Of a stretch of 64,000 nucleotides of DNA, positions 52,869-61,775 are shown piece after piece. The DNA comes from Ochrobactrum sp. Q0168. Lineage in GTDB: Bacteria > Pseudomonadota > Alphaproteobacteria > Rhizobiales > Rhizobiaceae. The stretch covers positions 1 through 64,000 of the forward strand of contig NZ_JAELXQ010000018.1 in the NCBI RefSeq assembly GCF_016427605.1, in the 5' to 3' direction. The position numbers were made by a program, and so were the translations under genes. Below the pieces are notes generated by a model. It saw only the letters and a list, made by a program, of their open reading frames with translations, was not told where the DNA came from and searched no databases. Numbering within the stretch: the first letter of the stretch is position 1; the number at the start of each line of letters is the position of its first letter.

Positions 52869-54608
52869 TCAATCCAGAACCGGATTCACAGCGGCTGCTG
52901 AGCCGGAAAGCCGTTGCCAGTGTGCTGCAAAATGTTTGACTAACTGAGGATACTCATCAGCCCGGCAAGCGAGCATCGCAACGGATAAGGCTGCCAGATC
53001 TTCAGCATTTTTGCGTAGTTCCGACAACTGCTCTGCCTGATCTGAAGAAATAGACACCTCAGATTTAAGAGGCATGCGCTGTGCAATATCCGGCGCAATG
53101 AAGGTGTCATGGTAGTCAGACTGCAAAACGGCAATCTTCGCGCGTTGCCAGGCATATTGCAGATTTTCCAGCAGAAGTAGAACGTCCTCTTCACTGCGCA
53201 CTCCGCCTACCCATGCACGGAAATCTCCCGGTGTCCCGGGAAAAGCATTGATATAAAACGCTGCACAAAGCCCTGCCTCATGACGACCATCTGCATGGGT
53301 TATGCCCTCGTAGCCCAGCAAACTTTTTGCTTTCGCAAGAATTCGGGCGTGGGTTGCAGGCTCATCAATATCCGCGTCATTTACGCTCAGCAATGTGACC
53401 GCAGCACCGCGCCGTTCGATGTCGCTGACTGTCAAAGACAATAATGAATGCGCCTTAGTCCAGTCCGCGATCACATTGCGATTGCGTACCGATGCACGGT
53501 TCAAAGCTTCAATATTGCCAATTCTATTCTTAACACGCATTAGACCGAACGTCGTGCGCGCGAACGCCAAAGCGCTATAAGTATTAATCACCCCGCCTAG
53601 CATTCTGTCGGTAGACGGATCATAAAAGGGCCCAATCTCCACGCTCGACTGCCCACTCAGCGGTCGCTTCGGATCAAGTGGCGCAGTCAGCCGCAGTTGT
53701 CGAGGAATAAACCAGGATTGGTTTTGCTGATTGCGCTCTACAAGCGCTAGTGCATATGGCGTGAACGATGCGACGAAGTAGCCTGCTATACCACCAATGG
53801 CCTTTTGCAGTGGCGTGAACAGGCAACACTTTTCCATAACAGCTTTGATGAGCGACTGCTCCCACGCCATTGCACCTAACAGGGACGTTGCGTCCAGAAC
53901 TGCATGATGATTATCCGGATCTGCATCAATCCAGTCACAGAGATTGCGGATATCCGCCGAACTGTAACTGGTCGCACCGGTTGTTTCATGGCCAACGCCA
54001 ATGAACAGACGAATGCGCTTGCTGTTCAGCCATTCCGCCTCAGGTATCATCCCTTCAGATATTGCGAAATGCACTCGACTGACGTCACCGTTTTTGGCCC
54101 GACACTGCATGTCTAAAATCTGTGCTGCCCATGACTGTCGGAAAAAGCCTGCACCGACTGCATCATCTTTCTCCGGGGCAGGCGTATCGATATATACCTT
54201 GCAGTCTGGAGACGTGTTCATGAGATGCATGATACAGCTGGTAAAACCGCTATGCCCCCCGCCAAGGCCAACAGCCAGGCGGTTCTCTTCAGAAAAACCG
54301 AAGTAGCTGTGAATTTCACGCATCATATCCAGAATGATTTTATCTGCTGGATAGCCGCGATGCATGGATTGTTCGATTTCAGCTACAGTAAAACCACCGA
54401 GGTCCCTGCCCCGATCATCATATTTGCGGTAATTGGCAGACAGCCAACGTCCAAACTCGAAGTTGATCTGCTGCGAGGCCAGAATACCATCCGTGCCGTC
54501 GGTAATCGGACCAACACCAAAATAAGGGTTGCCCGGACGGGGAGGAGGACCGCTTCGTGTTGCATTCTCAGCAAGCTCAATTGCTTTTTGGATTTTTTGA
54601 CTGTGCAT
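52869..54608 (-). CDS. Large PLP-dependent aminotransferase, SerC/class V-like
   Basis: This 579-residue protein shows fold type I PLP features: an aspartate in HHAVLDATSLLGA that would hold the pyridine nitrogen, and a lysine in FTPLQKAIGGIAG that would bind PLP. It recalls phosphoserine aminotransferase in the region GGGHSGFTS but is about 200 residues longer, with an extra C-terminal helical part. Serine to hydroxypyruvate transamination would fit the two genes downstream. The start is uncertain: the ATG at 54608 is the best, but its ribosome site is weak. A terminator separates it from the MFS gene upstream. Confidence 0.78.
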   Translation of the reverse strand: MHSQKIQKAIELAENATRSGPPPRPGNPYFGVGPITDGTDGILASQQINFEFGRWLSANYRKYDDRGRDLGGFTVAEIEQSMHRGYPADKIILDMMREIHSYFGFSEENRLAVGLGGGHSGFTSCIMHLMNTSPDCKVYIDTPAPEKDDAVGAGFFRQSWAAQILDMQCRAKNGDVSRVHFAISEGMIPEAEWLNSKRIRLFIGVGHETTGATSYSSADIRNLCDWIDADPDNHHAVLDATSLLGAMAWEQSLIKAVMEKCCLFTPLQKAIGGIAGYFVASFTPYALALVERNQQNQSWFIPRQLRLTAPLDPKRPLSGQSSVEIGPFYDPSTDRMLGGVINTYSALAFARTTFGLMRVKNRIGNIEALNRASVRNRNVIADWTKAHSLLSLTVSDIERRGAAVTLLSVNDADIDEPATHARILAKAKSLLGYEGITHADGRHEAGLCAAFYINAFPGTPGDFRAWVGGVRSEEDVLLLLENLQYAWQRAKIAVLQSDYHDTFIAPDIAQRMPLKSEVSISSDQAEQLSELRKNAEDLAALSVAMLACRADEYPQLVKHFAAHWQRLSGSAAAVNPVLD

Positions 54609-54692
54609 GGTTGGGGACCGTTTCAAATGCAAGCGCAACACAGGTAGAGGTGCTGCATCCTAGCCAGCTGCACCCGGTTTACGAGGCAGCCC

Positions 54693-54734
54693 CGAAAAAA
54701 GACCCGGCACAGCGTTTAGAAAAGCCATGCCGGG
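54693..54734 (-). terminator. Rho-independent terminator after the MFS gene
   Basis: On the minus strand CCCGGCA and TGCCGGG form a stem and TCTTTTTTC follows at once. It lies 20 bases past the MFS stop, so the PLP gene downstream should have its own promoter or rely on read-through. Confidence 0.7.
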
Positions 54735-54754
54735 ATGAAGGACAAGCAGCGCGC

Positions 54755-56113
54755 TTATCGGGATGTGATCGTCTCTGTTGTAATTGCTTCAAGGCTCTTG
54801 TGTCGGGTTTCAACACCGGCAAGAGCGATCGCAATGATCTGGATAACCAGCAAGACAGAAACCATTGCAACGACAGCCATTAAGCCCCAGCCATTGAGCA
54901 AGAACAGAATTGCGTAAGGAACACCAATGCTTGCAAAACGTCCTGCCATCACGGCAACGGCGGTAGCACGCATACGAACTTGTGTCGGAAACAGCTCTGG
55001 CAGATAGCCAGCTTGAACGACGGACACGAGATAATAGATAATCGTGAACATCACAAAGCCTAAAGCCGTTGCCGCAACCTGTGACGTCACCAGTGCAAAT
55101 AGTGGCCCAACGACCGCAGCCAGGAGCGAACCACCAATGATTGCGGGACGACGACCGATACGGTCAGTCAACATGAAAGCGAGGAGAGCACCGCAAGGTC
55201 CGCCAAGCGTCATGAATGCTGATTGAAGCAGAGACGCATTCAACGAGATACCTTGCTGGGTCAGAATAGTTGGTACCCAGGCAACAAAACCATAGATCGA
55301 GACGCTCTGCACGATCATCGCAATGCCAGCAACGATAAGCGATGTTCTGAAGCGTGGATCGAAAGTCTTGTAGTCAGCCGAGATATTCTGCGTCGTGGTG
55401 CGATCAATCGTCAGAGGTGGCAGCTTGGAAACGTCTGTCCCTTTTTCAATTTCAGCAACGACAGCCGCCGCTTCTTCAAATCGTCCTTTGCTTGCCAGCC
55501 AGCGCGGAGATTCAGGAATGTTCTTTCGAGCGATAAGAACGGTAATCGCACCAATGCCAACGATGATGAACATCATCTGCCAGCCCATGGTTGGGATGAC
55601 AAGCCATGCGGTCAGTGTCGCAAAGAACAGTCCTGCCTGCGCGATGCACGACAGAAGTGCAGCCCAGCGCCCGCGATAAGCAGGTGGGACAAACTCACTG
55701 ATGATACCGTAGCCGATGATGTTTTCTGCACCCATACCAATTGCACTAATAAAGCGCGCGACGATCAGAAACTCCATGTTCGGTGCAAACGCACAGGCTA
55801 TTGCTGCAAAGCCGAAAATGGCAAGATTGAACTGGTAGGTAAACTTGCGTCCATAACGGTCGCCCAAAATACCTGCCAACAAAGAGCCGATCAGCATCCC
55901 TACAGCGGTTGCTGAAAGGAATGTCGCATTCTGTGTAAGCGTCGACCAACCCGATTGCTTGAGTGTCGCCAGCACCGAGTTTGCGAGATAAATATCGAAG
56001 GAATCGAAGAACATCCCTGCCCCAACGAGGAGCAGGAATTTTTTATGAAAGCCAAGAATAGGCAGCCTGTCCAGACGCGCGGCTAGGCTTGCCGCAGAAT
56101 GTGTAGTTGTCAT
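54755..56113 (-). CDS. MFS transporter
   Basis: The 452-residue membrane protein belongs to the sugar-porter/aromatic-acid branch of MFS. It has GAGMFFDSFDIYLANSVL at helix 1, GILGDRYGRKFTYQ between helices 2 and 3, and PESPRWLASKGRFEEA in the central loop. AGAGGTG precedes the ATG at 56113. The genes upstream are an RraA-like protein and a class I aminotransferase, so it probably imports the substrate of that set. The substrate is unknown. Confidence 0.9.
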   Translation of the reverse strand: MTTTHSAASLAARLDRLPILGFHKKFLLLVGAGMFFDSFDIYLANSVLATLKQSGWSTLTQNATFLSATAVGMLIGSLLAGILGDRYGRKFTYQFNLAIFGFAAIACAFAPNMEFLIVARFISAIGMGAENIIGYGIISEFVPPAYRGRWAALLSCIAQAGLFFATLTAWLVIPTMGWQMMFIIVGIGAITVLIARKNIPESPRWLASKGRFEEAAAVVAEIEKGTDVSKLPPLTIDRTTTQNISADYKTFDPRFRTSLIVAGIAMIVQSVSIYGFVAWVPTILTQQGISLNASLLQSAFMTLGGPCGALLAFMLTDRIGRRPAIIGGSLLAAVVGPLFALVTSQVAATALGFVMFTIIYYLVSVVQAGYLPELFPTQVRMRATAVAVMAGRFASIGVPYAILFLLNGWGLMAVVAMVSVLLVIQIIAIALAGVETRHKSLEAITTETITSR

Positions 56114-56145
56114 GTTCACCTCTTTTATTGTTATTTTTAGTGCGT

Positions 56146-56784
56146 TCAATGCTCTGCGTAGACGCCGGTATATTGTCCCGCAGCGATGCCCTTCAGAATT
56201 TCTTCTTCTTTAGCCGACTGCTCCTGCGACGCTTTCAAAAGTTCCTGAGCAATTTCCTGAGGGAAAGCCACAATGCCATCCGCATCGCCGATAACGATGT
56301 CGCCCGGATTGACTGTCATACCGCCAATGCTGACGGGAACATTGATTTCACCCGGGCCATTCTTATAAGGCCCAAGATGAATAGCAGCCCTCGCAAATAC
56401 CGGAAAATCTGACTTTGCAACCTTTGCTGCGTCGCGGATAGCACCGTCCAGCACAAAGCCAGCCGCTCCACGCATTGCAGCAACCGAAGACATAATTTCG
56501 CCAATCAGAGCGCGGCTTGTATCGCCACCACCGTCGACTACGATCACATCACCCGGACGGATCATTTCCAGCGCGTCGTGAATGGCACGATTGTCGCCCG
56601 CGCGGGTGCGAACTGTAAGAGCTGTCCCCGCCATTACCGAACCATTGTGATAAGGCCGAATGCCAACTGCACCCGAAAGGCGCTCAAGATTATCACTGAT
56701 ATTGGCAACGGGTATTTTTGCGAAGGCCGCAATCAACTCAGAACTGGCTTGCACAGCACACTGCAAACGACGATTTCCTGTCAT
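56146..56784 (-). CDS. RraA-family protein, HMG/CHA aldolase-like
   Basis: The 212-residue protein has the RraA fold with GGGDTSRALIGEIM and the DGAIRD motif, which in the aldolase branch binds the metal and substrate. Such enzymes split 4-hydroxy-4-methyl-2-oxoglutarate or decarboxylate oxaloacetate, giving pyruvate. The ATG at 56784 has GGAG upstream. It lies 32 bases before the MFS gene. With a class I aminotransferase on the other side, it may act on a 2-oxodicarboxylic acid produced by transamination. Confidence 0.87.
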   Translation of the reverse strand: MTGNRRLQCAVQASSELIAAFAKIPVANISDNLERLSGAVGIRPYHNGSVMAGTALTVRTRAGDNRAIHDALEMIRPGDVIVVDGGGDTSRALIGEIMSSVAAMRGAAGFVLDGAIRDAAKVAKSDFPVFARAAIHLGPYKNGPGEINVPVSIGGMTVNPGDIVIGDADGIVAFPQEIAQELLKASQEQSAKEEEILKGIAAGQYTGVYAEH

Positions 56785-56860
56785 ATGTAATCTCCGGAAA
56801 TGACCCGGCGGCAAAAGCTGCTACCGGTGTAAGATGTTATTTTTCTGATGTAGGCCTTGG

Positions 56861-58066
56861 TCAGCGGAGTGCTGCGCAGGCTTGCGCAATGCGCTCACAG
56901 CCTTGCTCGATTGTTTCGATGGCAGTCGCAAAAGACAGACGCAGATAGGGCGAAAGACCATATGACGTGCCGTCCATCACAGCGACATTGGCTGCTTCAA
57001 GAAAATACATACTCACATCAAGATCGGTTTTCAGCACTCGACCATCTGGTGTGGCCTTACCCAGCAATCCCTCAACTGATGGGTAAACATAAAAAGCACC
57101 TTCCGGTGTCGCACAGCGAATACCCGGAATCTCAGCGAGCAATTCACACATCCGGTCACGACGCTGTTTATAGATTGCGCACATATCTTTGACCGATTGC
57201 TGATCGCCATTCAGAGCTGCAGCCGAAGCGGCCTGGCTGATTGAGCTTGCACAGGTTGTACTCTGCCCTAGCAATTTTCCGATGGCTGCGATCAGGGGCT
57301 TGGGGCCTGCTGCATAACCAACGCGCCAGCCGGTCATAGCATAGGCTTTCGACATGCCATTGATGAGCAGGCAACGTGCTTTGAAATCCGGATTAACCTG
57401 AACTGGGGTGAAATGGGTCATCCCATCATAAACAATGTGTTCGTAAATATCGTCCGTCATGATCGCCACATACGGATGACGATCAAGAACTGCCAGCAAT
57501 GCGCGCAGTTCCTCGGCGCTGTAGACTGCACCAGTAGGGTTGCTCGGGGAATTCAGAATAAGCCACTTGGTTTTTGGCGTAATGGCCGCCTCAAGCGCTG
57601 ATGGCGACAACTTGAAACCGTTTTCTTCCTCGCAGACAAGAATGACCGGCGTGCCACCATTAACGGCAACAACATCCGGGTAAGAAACCCAGTATGGTGC
57701 AGGAACGATCACTTCATCGCCCTTGTTCAGTGTCGCAGCAAACGCTTCGAAAATCAGCTGCTTAGCACCAACACCGACAACAATTTCTGGGGCGTCATAA
57801 GCTATATTATGATCACGTTTCAGTTTCCCTGCAATTGCGGCGCGCAGTGCATCCGTGCCCTGCGTTGCAGTATAATGCGTATCACCCGCTTTGAGTGCGT
57901 CGATTGCAGCATCGATAATATGTGGTGGCGTTGCAAAATCCGGCTCACCGATAGTGAAATCAATGATTTTGAAACCCTGGCTTTCCAGCTCGCGCACTTT
58001 AGCTTTGGCCGCAATACTGGCAGATGGTTTCAGATCAAGAACGCGTTTTGAAAGCTCAATTGACAT
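56861..58066 (-). CDS. Class I aminotransferase, aspartate aminotransferase-like
   Basis: This 401-residue PLP enzyme has IDFTIGEPDFATPPHI at the N-terminus, SPSNPTGAVYS, the aspartate in AIMTDDIYEHIVYDG and the PLP lysine in NGMSKAYAMTGWRVGY. It is of the AspC type widespread in Rhizobiales, acting on aspartate and related amino acids. The ATG at 58066 starts the family sequence MSIELSKRVLDLKPS. A longer frame to 58195 runs into the divergent LysR gene and is rejected. Confidence 0.93.
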   Translation of the reverse strand: MSIELSKRVLDLKPSASIAAKAKVRELESQGFKIIDFTIGEPDFATPPHIIDAAIDALKAGDTHYTATQGTDALRAAIAGKLKRDHNIAYDAPEIVVGVGAKQLIFEAFAATLNKGDEVIVPAPYWVSYPDVVAVNGGTPVILVCEEENGFKLSPSALEAAITPKTKWLILNSPSNPTGAVYSAEELRALLAVLDRHPYVAIMTDDIYEHIVYDGMTHFTPVQVNPDFKARCLLINGMSKAYAMTGWRVGYAAGPKPLIAAIGKLLGQSTTCASSISQAASAAALNGDQQSVKDMCAIYKQRRDRMCELLAEIPGIRCATPEGAFYVYPSVEGLLGKATPDGRVLKTDLDVSMYFLEAANVAVMDGTSYGLSPYLRLSFATAIETIEQGCERIAQACAALR

Positions 58067-58194
58067 CAGTTGTTCCAGGTTGGGAATCGGGATCAGGTTG
58101 CTGCCCGACAAACTGAACATAAAGTGATGCTTTATTTTCATTCTGAAAAACGATAAATAATAATAAAATTTCATCTCTTTTAGGAATGACGTCA

Positions 58195-59103
58195 ATGACC
58201 ACCGGTGTAACCGTAAAACAAATGGAAGCGCTTTACTGGATCACCAATCTGGGCACATTTGAAAAAGCTGCATTGCGGCTCAACACCTCACAATCAGCTA
58301 TTTCTAAACGGGTACAAGAGCTTGAAGCACTGACAGGCATTACGGTTTTCGACCGCTCACAACGCGGGGCGCGGCTTACCGAACAAGGCGAGTATCTTTT
58401 TGCCATTGCAGAGGAAATGCTGCAGCTAACAGATCGCATTCAGGCACTGCATGACACTGCCCAGCAACCACTTTATCGCTTGCGTATTGGTGTAACGGAA
58501 TTGACTGCCATCACATGGCTGCCGCGTTTTGTCACAGAACTCCGAGCAAGTTTTCCATCTGTACTGCTTGAACCGGAAGTGGACATGAGCCGAACGTTGT
58601 TTGAAAAACTCTGCGATGGTTCAATGGATTTTATCGTGATCCCCGAAACATTCGCTGATCCTGACGTTATTGCGATTCCATTGGCACAGGTAGAAAACGC
58701 ATGGATGGCGAAACCTGGACTGGTAGACTTCGAAGATAGCGTGTCTCTGTCGGAGCTTACAAAATATCCTATTCTGTCTCAAGGTGGACGATCAGGCTCC
58801 GGGCTTTACCTAAAAAAATGGTTTCGCAATGAAGGTGTCATTTTCCCAAAACTCTTGTCGAGTGACAGCATGACCGCCCTTCTCGGTTTCTCGATCGCCG
58901 GTCTTGGCCTGAGCTATGTTCCCCGGGATTGTTTCCAGCCATTGGTGGATGAGGGCAAATTGGAAATCATTCCGACATTACCCTCTCTTCCCTCAGTTCC
59001 CTATTCGGCAATGTATCGAAGTGATCGTCCGGCAGCTATTGTCTCCACCATCGCCAAACTCGCAGCGGAAATTTGCGATTTCTCACGTCAGTATCAGAAT
59101 TAA
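58195..59103 (+). CDS. LysR-family transcriptional regulator
   Basis: The 302-residue protein begins with the LysR winged helix (QMEALYWITNLGTFEKAALR, SQSAISKRVQELEALTGITV, FDRSQRGARLTEQG) and continues into the effector-binding domain. AGGA at 58182-58185 fits the ATG at 58195 better than the in-frame ATG at 58186. It is divergent from the aminotransferase, RraA and MFS genes and probably controls them. A hairpin terminator follows its stop, so the carboxylase operon downstream is separate. Confidence 0.92.
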   Translation: MTTGVTVKQMEALYWITNLGTFEKAALRLNTSQSAISKRVQELEALTGITVFDRSQRGARLTEQGEYLFAIAEEMLQLTDRIQALHDTAQQPLYRLRIGVTELTAITWLPRFVTELRASFPSVLLEPEVDMSRTLFEKLCDGSMDFIVIPETFADPDVIAIPLAQVENAWMAKPGLVDFEDSVSLSELTKYPILSQGGRSGSGLYLKKWFRNEGVIFPKLLSSDSMTALLGFSIAGLGLSYVPRDCFQPLVDEGKLEIIPTLPSLPSVPYSAMYRSDRPAAIVSTIAKLAAEICDFSRQYQN

Positions 59104-59117
59104 AAAATTAACATTCC

Positions 59118-59155
59118 AAAAAGCGATAGAAAATTATGTATTTTTATCGCTTTTA
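59118..59155 (+). terminator. Terminator after the LysR gene
   Basis: AAAAGCGATA and TATCGCTTTT form a perfect 10-bp stem that extends inward through A-T pairs. The right arm ends in a T run. It lies 15 bases after the LysR stop. The remaining 177 bases before accB hold nothing I recognise. Confidence 0.65.
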
Positions 59156-59332
59156 TTCTCTGTGAGCCCAGATCATCTTTCTAAAGCTCGACCAAGGCCA
59201 CATGTCGGGGACTCGATGACGCATTGTCCAAAAGAAGTCCCGGAAGAAATCCCTTGTCGTCACGTCGGGCGTTATGGAGGCGCCGGCTAATCGCATTGTC
59301 CGGCAAGATGGGTAAATCGGAAAAACAATCAT

Positions 59333-59758
59333 ATGAATCTGGAGCGCGTTAAGGATTTGCTGGATCTTATGTCCAGCTCGTCCGTTAAAGAACTGGTGCT
59401 AATCGATAGCGATGGAGAAATCCGTCTCAGGCGCGATGCAAAAGACGCAGCACTCGCCATTGCGAAATCCCCGCCGGCCTTCTCACAAGCAGAGACGCAG
59501 TATACCAGCGTAATCAATGCTCCTCTGCCCGGTATTCTTTATCTGGCTCCATCCCCTGACACGCCCCCCTATGTCGTGATCGGCAGCGCTGTTAAAAAAG
59601 GCGATACAGTTGCCCTGATTGAGGCTATGAAAACGATGGTTCCTGTTGCAGCCACTGAAGAGGGGATCGTCGCTGCAATTTTTGCCGAAAATGAAGCTTC
59701 TGTCGATTCAGCACAAAAGCTTTTCGGCATAACCACTGCAGTGGAGTCACAAGCATGA
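59333..59758 (+). CDS. accB: Biotin carboxyl carrier protein
   Basis: The 141-residue protein has a flexible N-terminal part and a C-terminal biotinyl domain with PLPGILYLAPSP and the biotin-lysine motif EAMKTM. It carries CO2 on biotin from the biotin carboxylase to a carboxyltransferase. Here the partner is likely the PxpB-PxpC pair rather than acetyl-CoA carboxylase, because the genes overlap in one operon. Its stop overlaps accC as ATGA. This is probably a dedicated copy and not the housekeeping gene. Confidence 0.93.
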   Translation: MNLERVKDLLDLMSSSSVKELVLIDSDGEIRLRRDAKDAALAIAKSPPAFSQAETQYTSVINAPLPGILYLAPSPDTPPYVVIGSAVKKGDTVALIEAMKTMVPVAATEEGIVAAIFAENEASVDSAQKLFGITTAVESQA

Positions 59759-61113
59759 TCAGCAAGGTGCTTATTGCCAATCGCGGGGAAATTGCCGTCC
59801 GTATCCAACGTGCCTGCAAAGAAATGCAGATTCCTTATGTTCAGGCCTATTCCGAAGGTGATGCCGCTGCACCTTATGTACAACGTGCAAAAGAGGCAAT
59901 TTGTATTGGCCCGGCGTCACCACGTGAAAGCTATCTGAATAAATCTGCCATTGTTTTTGCTGCACTGAGTTGCGGTGCCGATGCCATTCATCCGGGTTAT
60001 GGTTTTCTTTCGGAGAACTTTGGCTTTGTTGAAGCCGTGGAAAACTGCGGCTTAACTTTCGTCGGTCCGCCAGCTTCAGCAATCTATCTGATGGGGGACA
60101 AAGTCAGAGCGCGAACAACAATGGCTGTGGCAGGCGTGCCATGCCTTCCCGGTTCAGAGGGGGCACTCAGCAGCTCGGTCTCCGAACAGCAAAATCTGGC
60201 ACGAAAAATAGGCTATCCTGTTATCATCAAAGCATCCGGCGGTGGCGGCGGTCGCGGGATGCGTGTTGTCCATAATGAGGCAGAGCTTTCTGATGCCATC
60301 GCCATTACGCGTGAAGAGGCACGAAACGCGTTTGGTAACCCGGAAGTTTATCTCGAAAAATTTCTGACCAATCCACGCCACGTCGAGATTCAGGTTCTTA
60401 TTGATAGTCATGGAAATGGTGTGTGGCTGGGTGAGCGAGATTGCTCAGTGCAAAGACGACACCAGAAAATCGTCGAAGAGGCGCCAGCCCCGCATATCAG
60501 TCGTGACCTGATAAGTCAGGTTGCAGAACAGTGTCTGGAAGCCTGTCGTCAGATCAATTACCGTGGTGCTGGTACTTTCGAATTCCTCTACGAAGATGGT
60601 GCGCTTTATTTCATTGAAATGAATACGCGTTTACAGGTTGAACATCCGGTAACAGAAGCAATTACCGGAGTTGATATTGTTCAGGCTCAATTACGTATTG
60701 CCCGGGGTGAGAAGCTGGGTTTCTCACAGCAGGATGTAATCCTTAAAGGACACGCACTGGAATGCCGCATCAACGCTGAGGATCCGCAAAGCTTCTTGCC
60801 TTCACCAGGTATAATCAGCGAATGGATTGTGCCATCAAGCGAACATGCCCGTATCGATAGCCATATCGAAGAGGGCTATGAAATACCTCGCGATTACGAT
60901 TCTATGATCGGAAAAATAATCGTATGGGGTGAGAACCGCCAAGAAGCGATCGAGCGCATGCAAAACGCGCTCAGAATGACCCGGCTTAAAGGGGTGCAAA
61001 CAAACATCCCTTTGCACCAGATCATTCTGCAAAATCCTGATTTCTGCGCCGGCGGCACAAATATTCACTTCCTCGAAAGACGAATTATTGGTGCGGGAGG
61101 CACCGCAGCATGA
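59755..61113 (+). CDS. accC: Biotin carboxylase
   Basis: The 452-residue ATP-grasp enzyme carboxylates biotin on the carrier protein using bicarbonate and ATP. It starts with VLIANRGEIAVRIQRACKE and has the glycine loop ASGGGGGRGM, the active-site EMNTRLQVEHPVTE and the C-terminal ECRINAEDP. Length is normal. It overlaps its neighbours by four bases on each side (ATGA), which shows tight coupling with the carrier and with PxpB. Confidence 0.95.
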   Translation: MISKVLIANRGEIAVRIQRACKEMQIPYVQAYSEGDAAAPYVQRAKEAICIGPASPRESYLNKSAIVFAALSCGADAIHPGYGFLSENFGFVEAVENCGLTFVGPPASAIYLMGDKVRARTTMAVAGVPCLPGSEGALSSSVSEQQNLARKIGYPVIIKASGGGGGRGMRVVHNEAELSDAIAITREEARNAFGNPEVYLEKFLTNPRHVEIQVLIDSHGNGVWLGERDCSVQRRHQKIVEEAPAPHISRDLISQVAEQCLEACRQINYRGAGTFEFLYEDGALYFIEMNTRLQVEHPVTEAITGVDIVQAQLRIARGEKLGFSQQDVILKGHALECRINAEDPQSFLPSPGIISEWIVPSSEHARIDSHIEEGYEIPRDYDSMIGKIIVWGENRQEAIERMQNALRMTRLKGVQTNIPLHQIILQNPDFCAGGTNIHFLERRIIGAGGTAA

Positions 61114-61775
61114 CCGACGTCACATCACTTCTTATCTCTGACATGGGAGAACGGGCGGTTTTGTGCCAATTGCCTCCGGCCGCCTTGTCGTTGCAGATGC
61201 AGGAACGTTTCTGGGCACTGAGTGAGGAGTTGGAGACATTTGAAGGGGTTGGGGAAACAATCCACGGCATGAACAACCTGCTGATTGGGTATGATGCAAA
61301 TATTCTCTCTCGCGATGCACTAGTAACTCATATCACCCGCTTATGGAGCAATGCTAACGGCCGTCCACGCGCCGGAAAGCTCATAGAGATACCAGTACGA
61401 TATGGTGGCACTTACGGCGAAGATCTTCCGGCTCTTGCTCAAAGCAAAGGCCTCAGTACGGAAGAATTTGTCCGCCTCCATGTTGGCGGCGATTATATTG
61501 TCTATGCACTGGGTAGCCAGCCGGGATTTGGCTACCTCGGAGGATTGGATCCACTGCTCTCAACGCCCCGCCGCGACACGCCGCGCCTGAGTGTAAAAGC
61601 TGGCTCGGTGATCATCGGTGGTGATCAGACTGCCGTACAAGCACGCACGTCGCCGTCAGGGTGGCATGTTATCGGCGAAACTGATTTGGAGTTTTTCAAT
61701 ATAGACCATTCCTCCCCCGCGTTGCTTGTGCCCGGAGATCGTGTCCGCTTCATCATTGAGGACATCCTGTCATGA
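61110..61775 (+). CDS. pxpB: 5-oxoprolinase subunit PxpB-like (KipI / AHS1 domain)
   Basis: The 221-residue protein has the AHS1 fold with the signature GSQPGFGYLGGLDP followed by STPRRDTPRLSVKAGSVII and SPSGWHVIG. Such subunits pair with PxpC to form a carboxyltransferase-like or phosphorylating site. The segment GGDQTAVQA differs from the common AGxQTGIYP. It overlaps accC and pxpC by four bases each. In urea carboxylase the equivalent domain is fused to the biotin carboxylase. Confidence 0.9.
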   Translation: MTDVTSLLISDMGERAVLCQLPPAALSLQMQERFWALSEELETFEGVGETIHGMNNLLIGYDANILSRDALVTHITRLWSNANGRPRAGKLIEIPVRYGGTYGEDLPALAQSKGLSTEEFVRLHVGGDYIVYALGSQPGFGYLGGLDPLLSTPRRDTPRLSVKAGSVIIGGDQTAVQARTSPSGWHVIGETDLEFFNIDHSSPALLVPGDRVRFIIEDILS

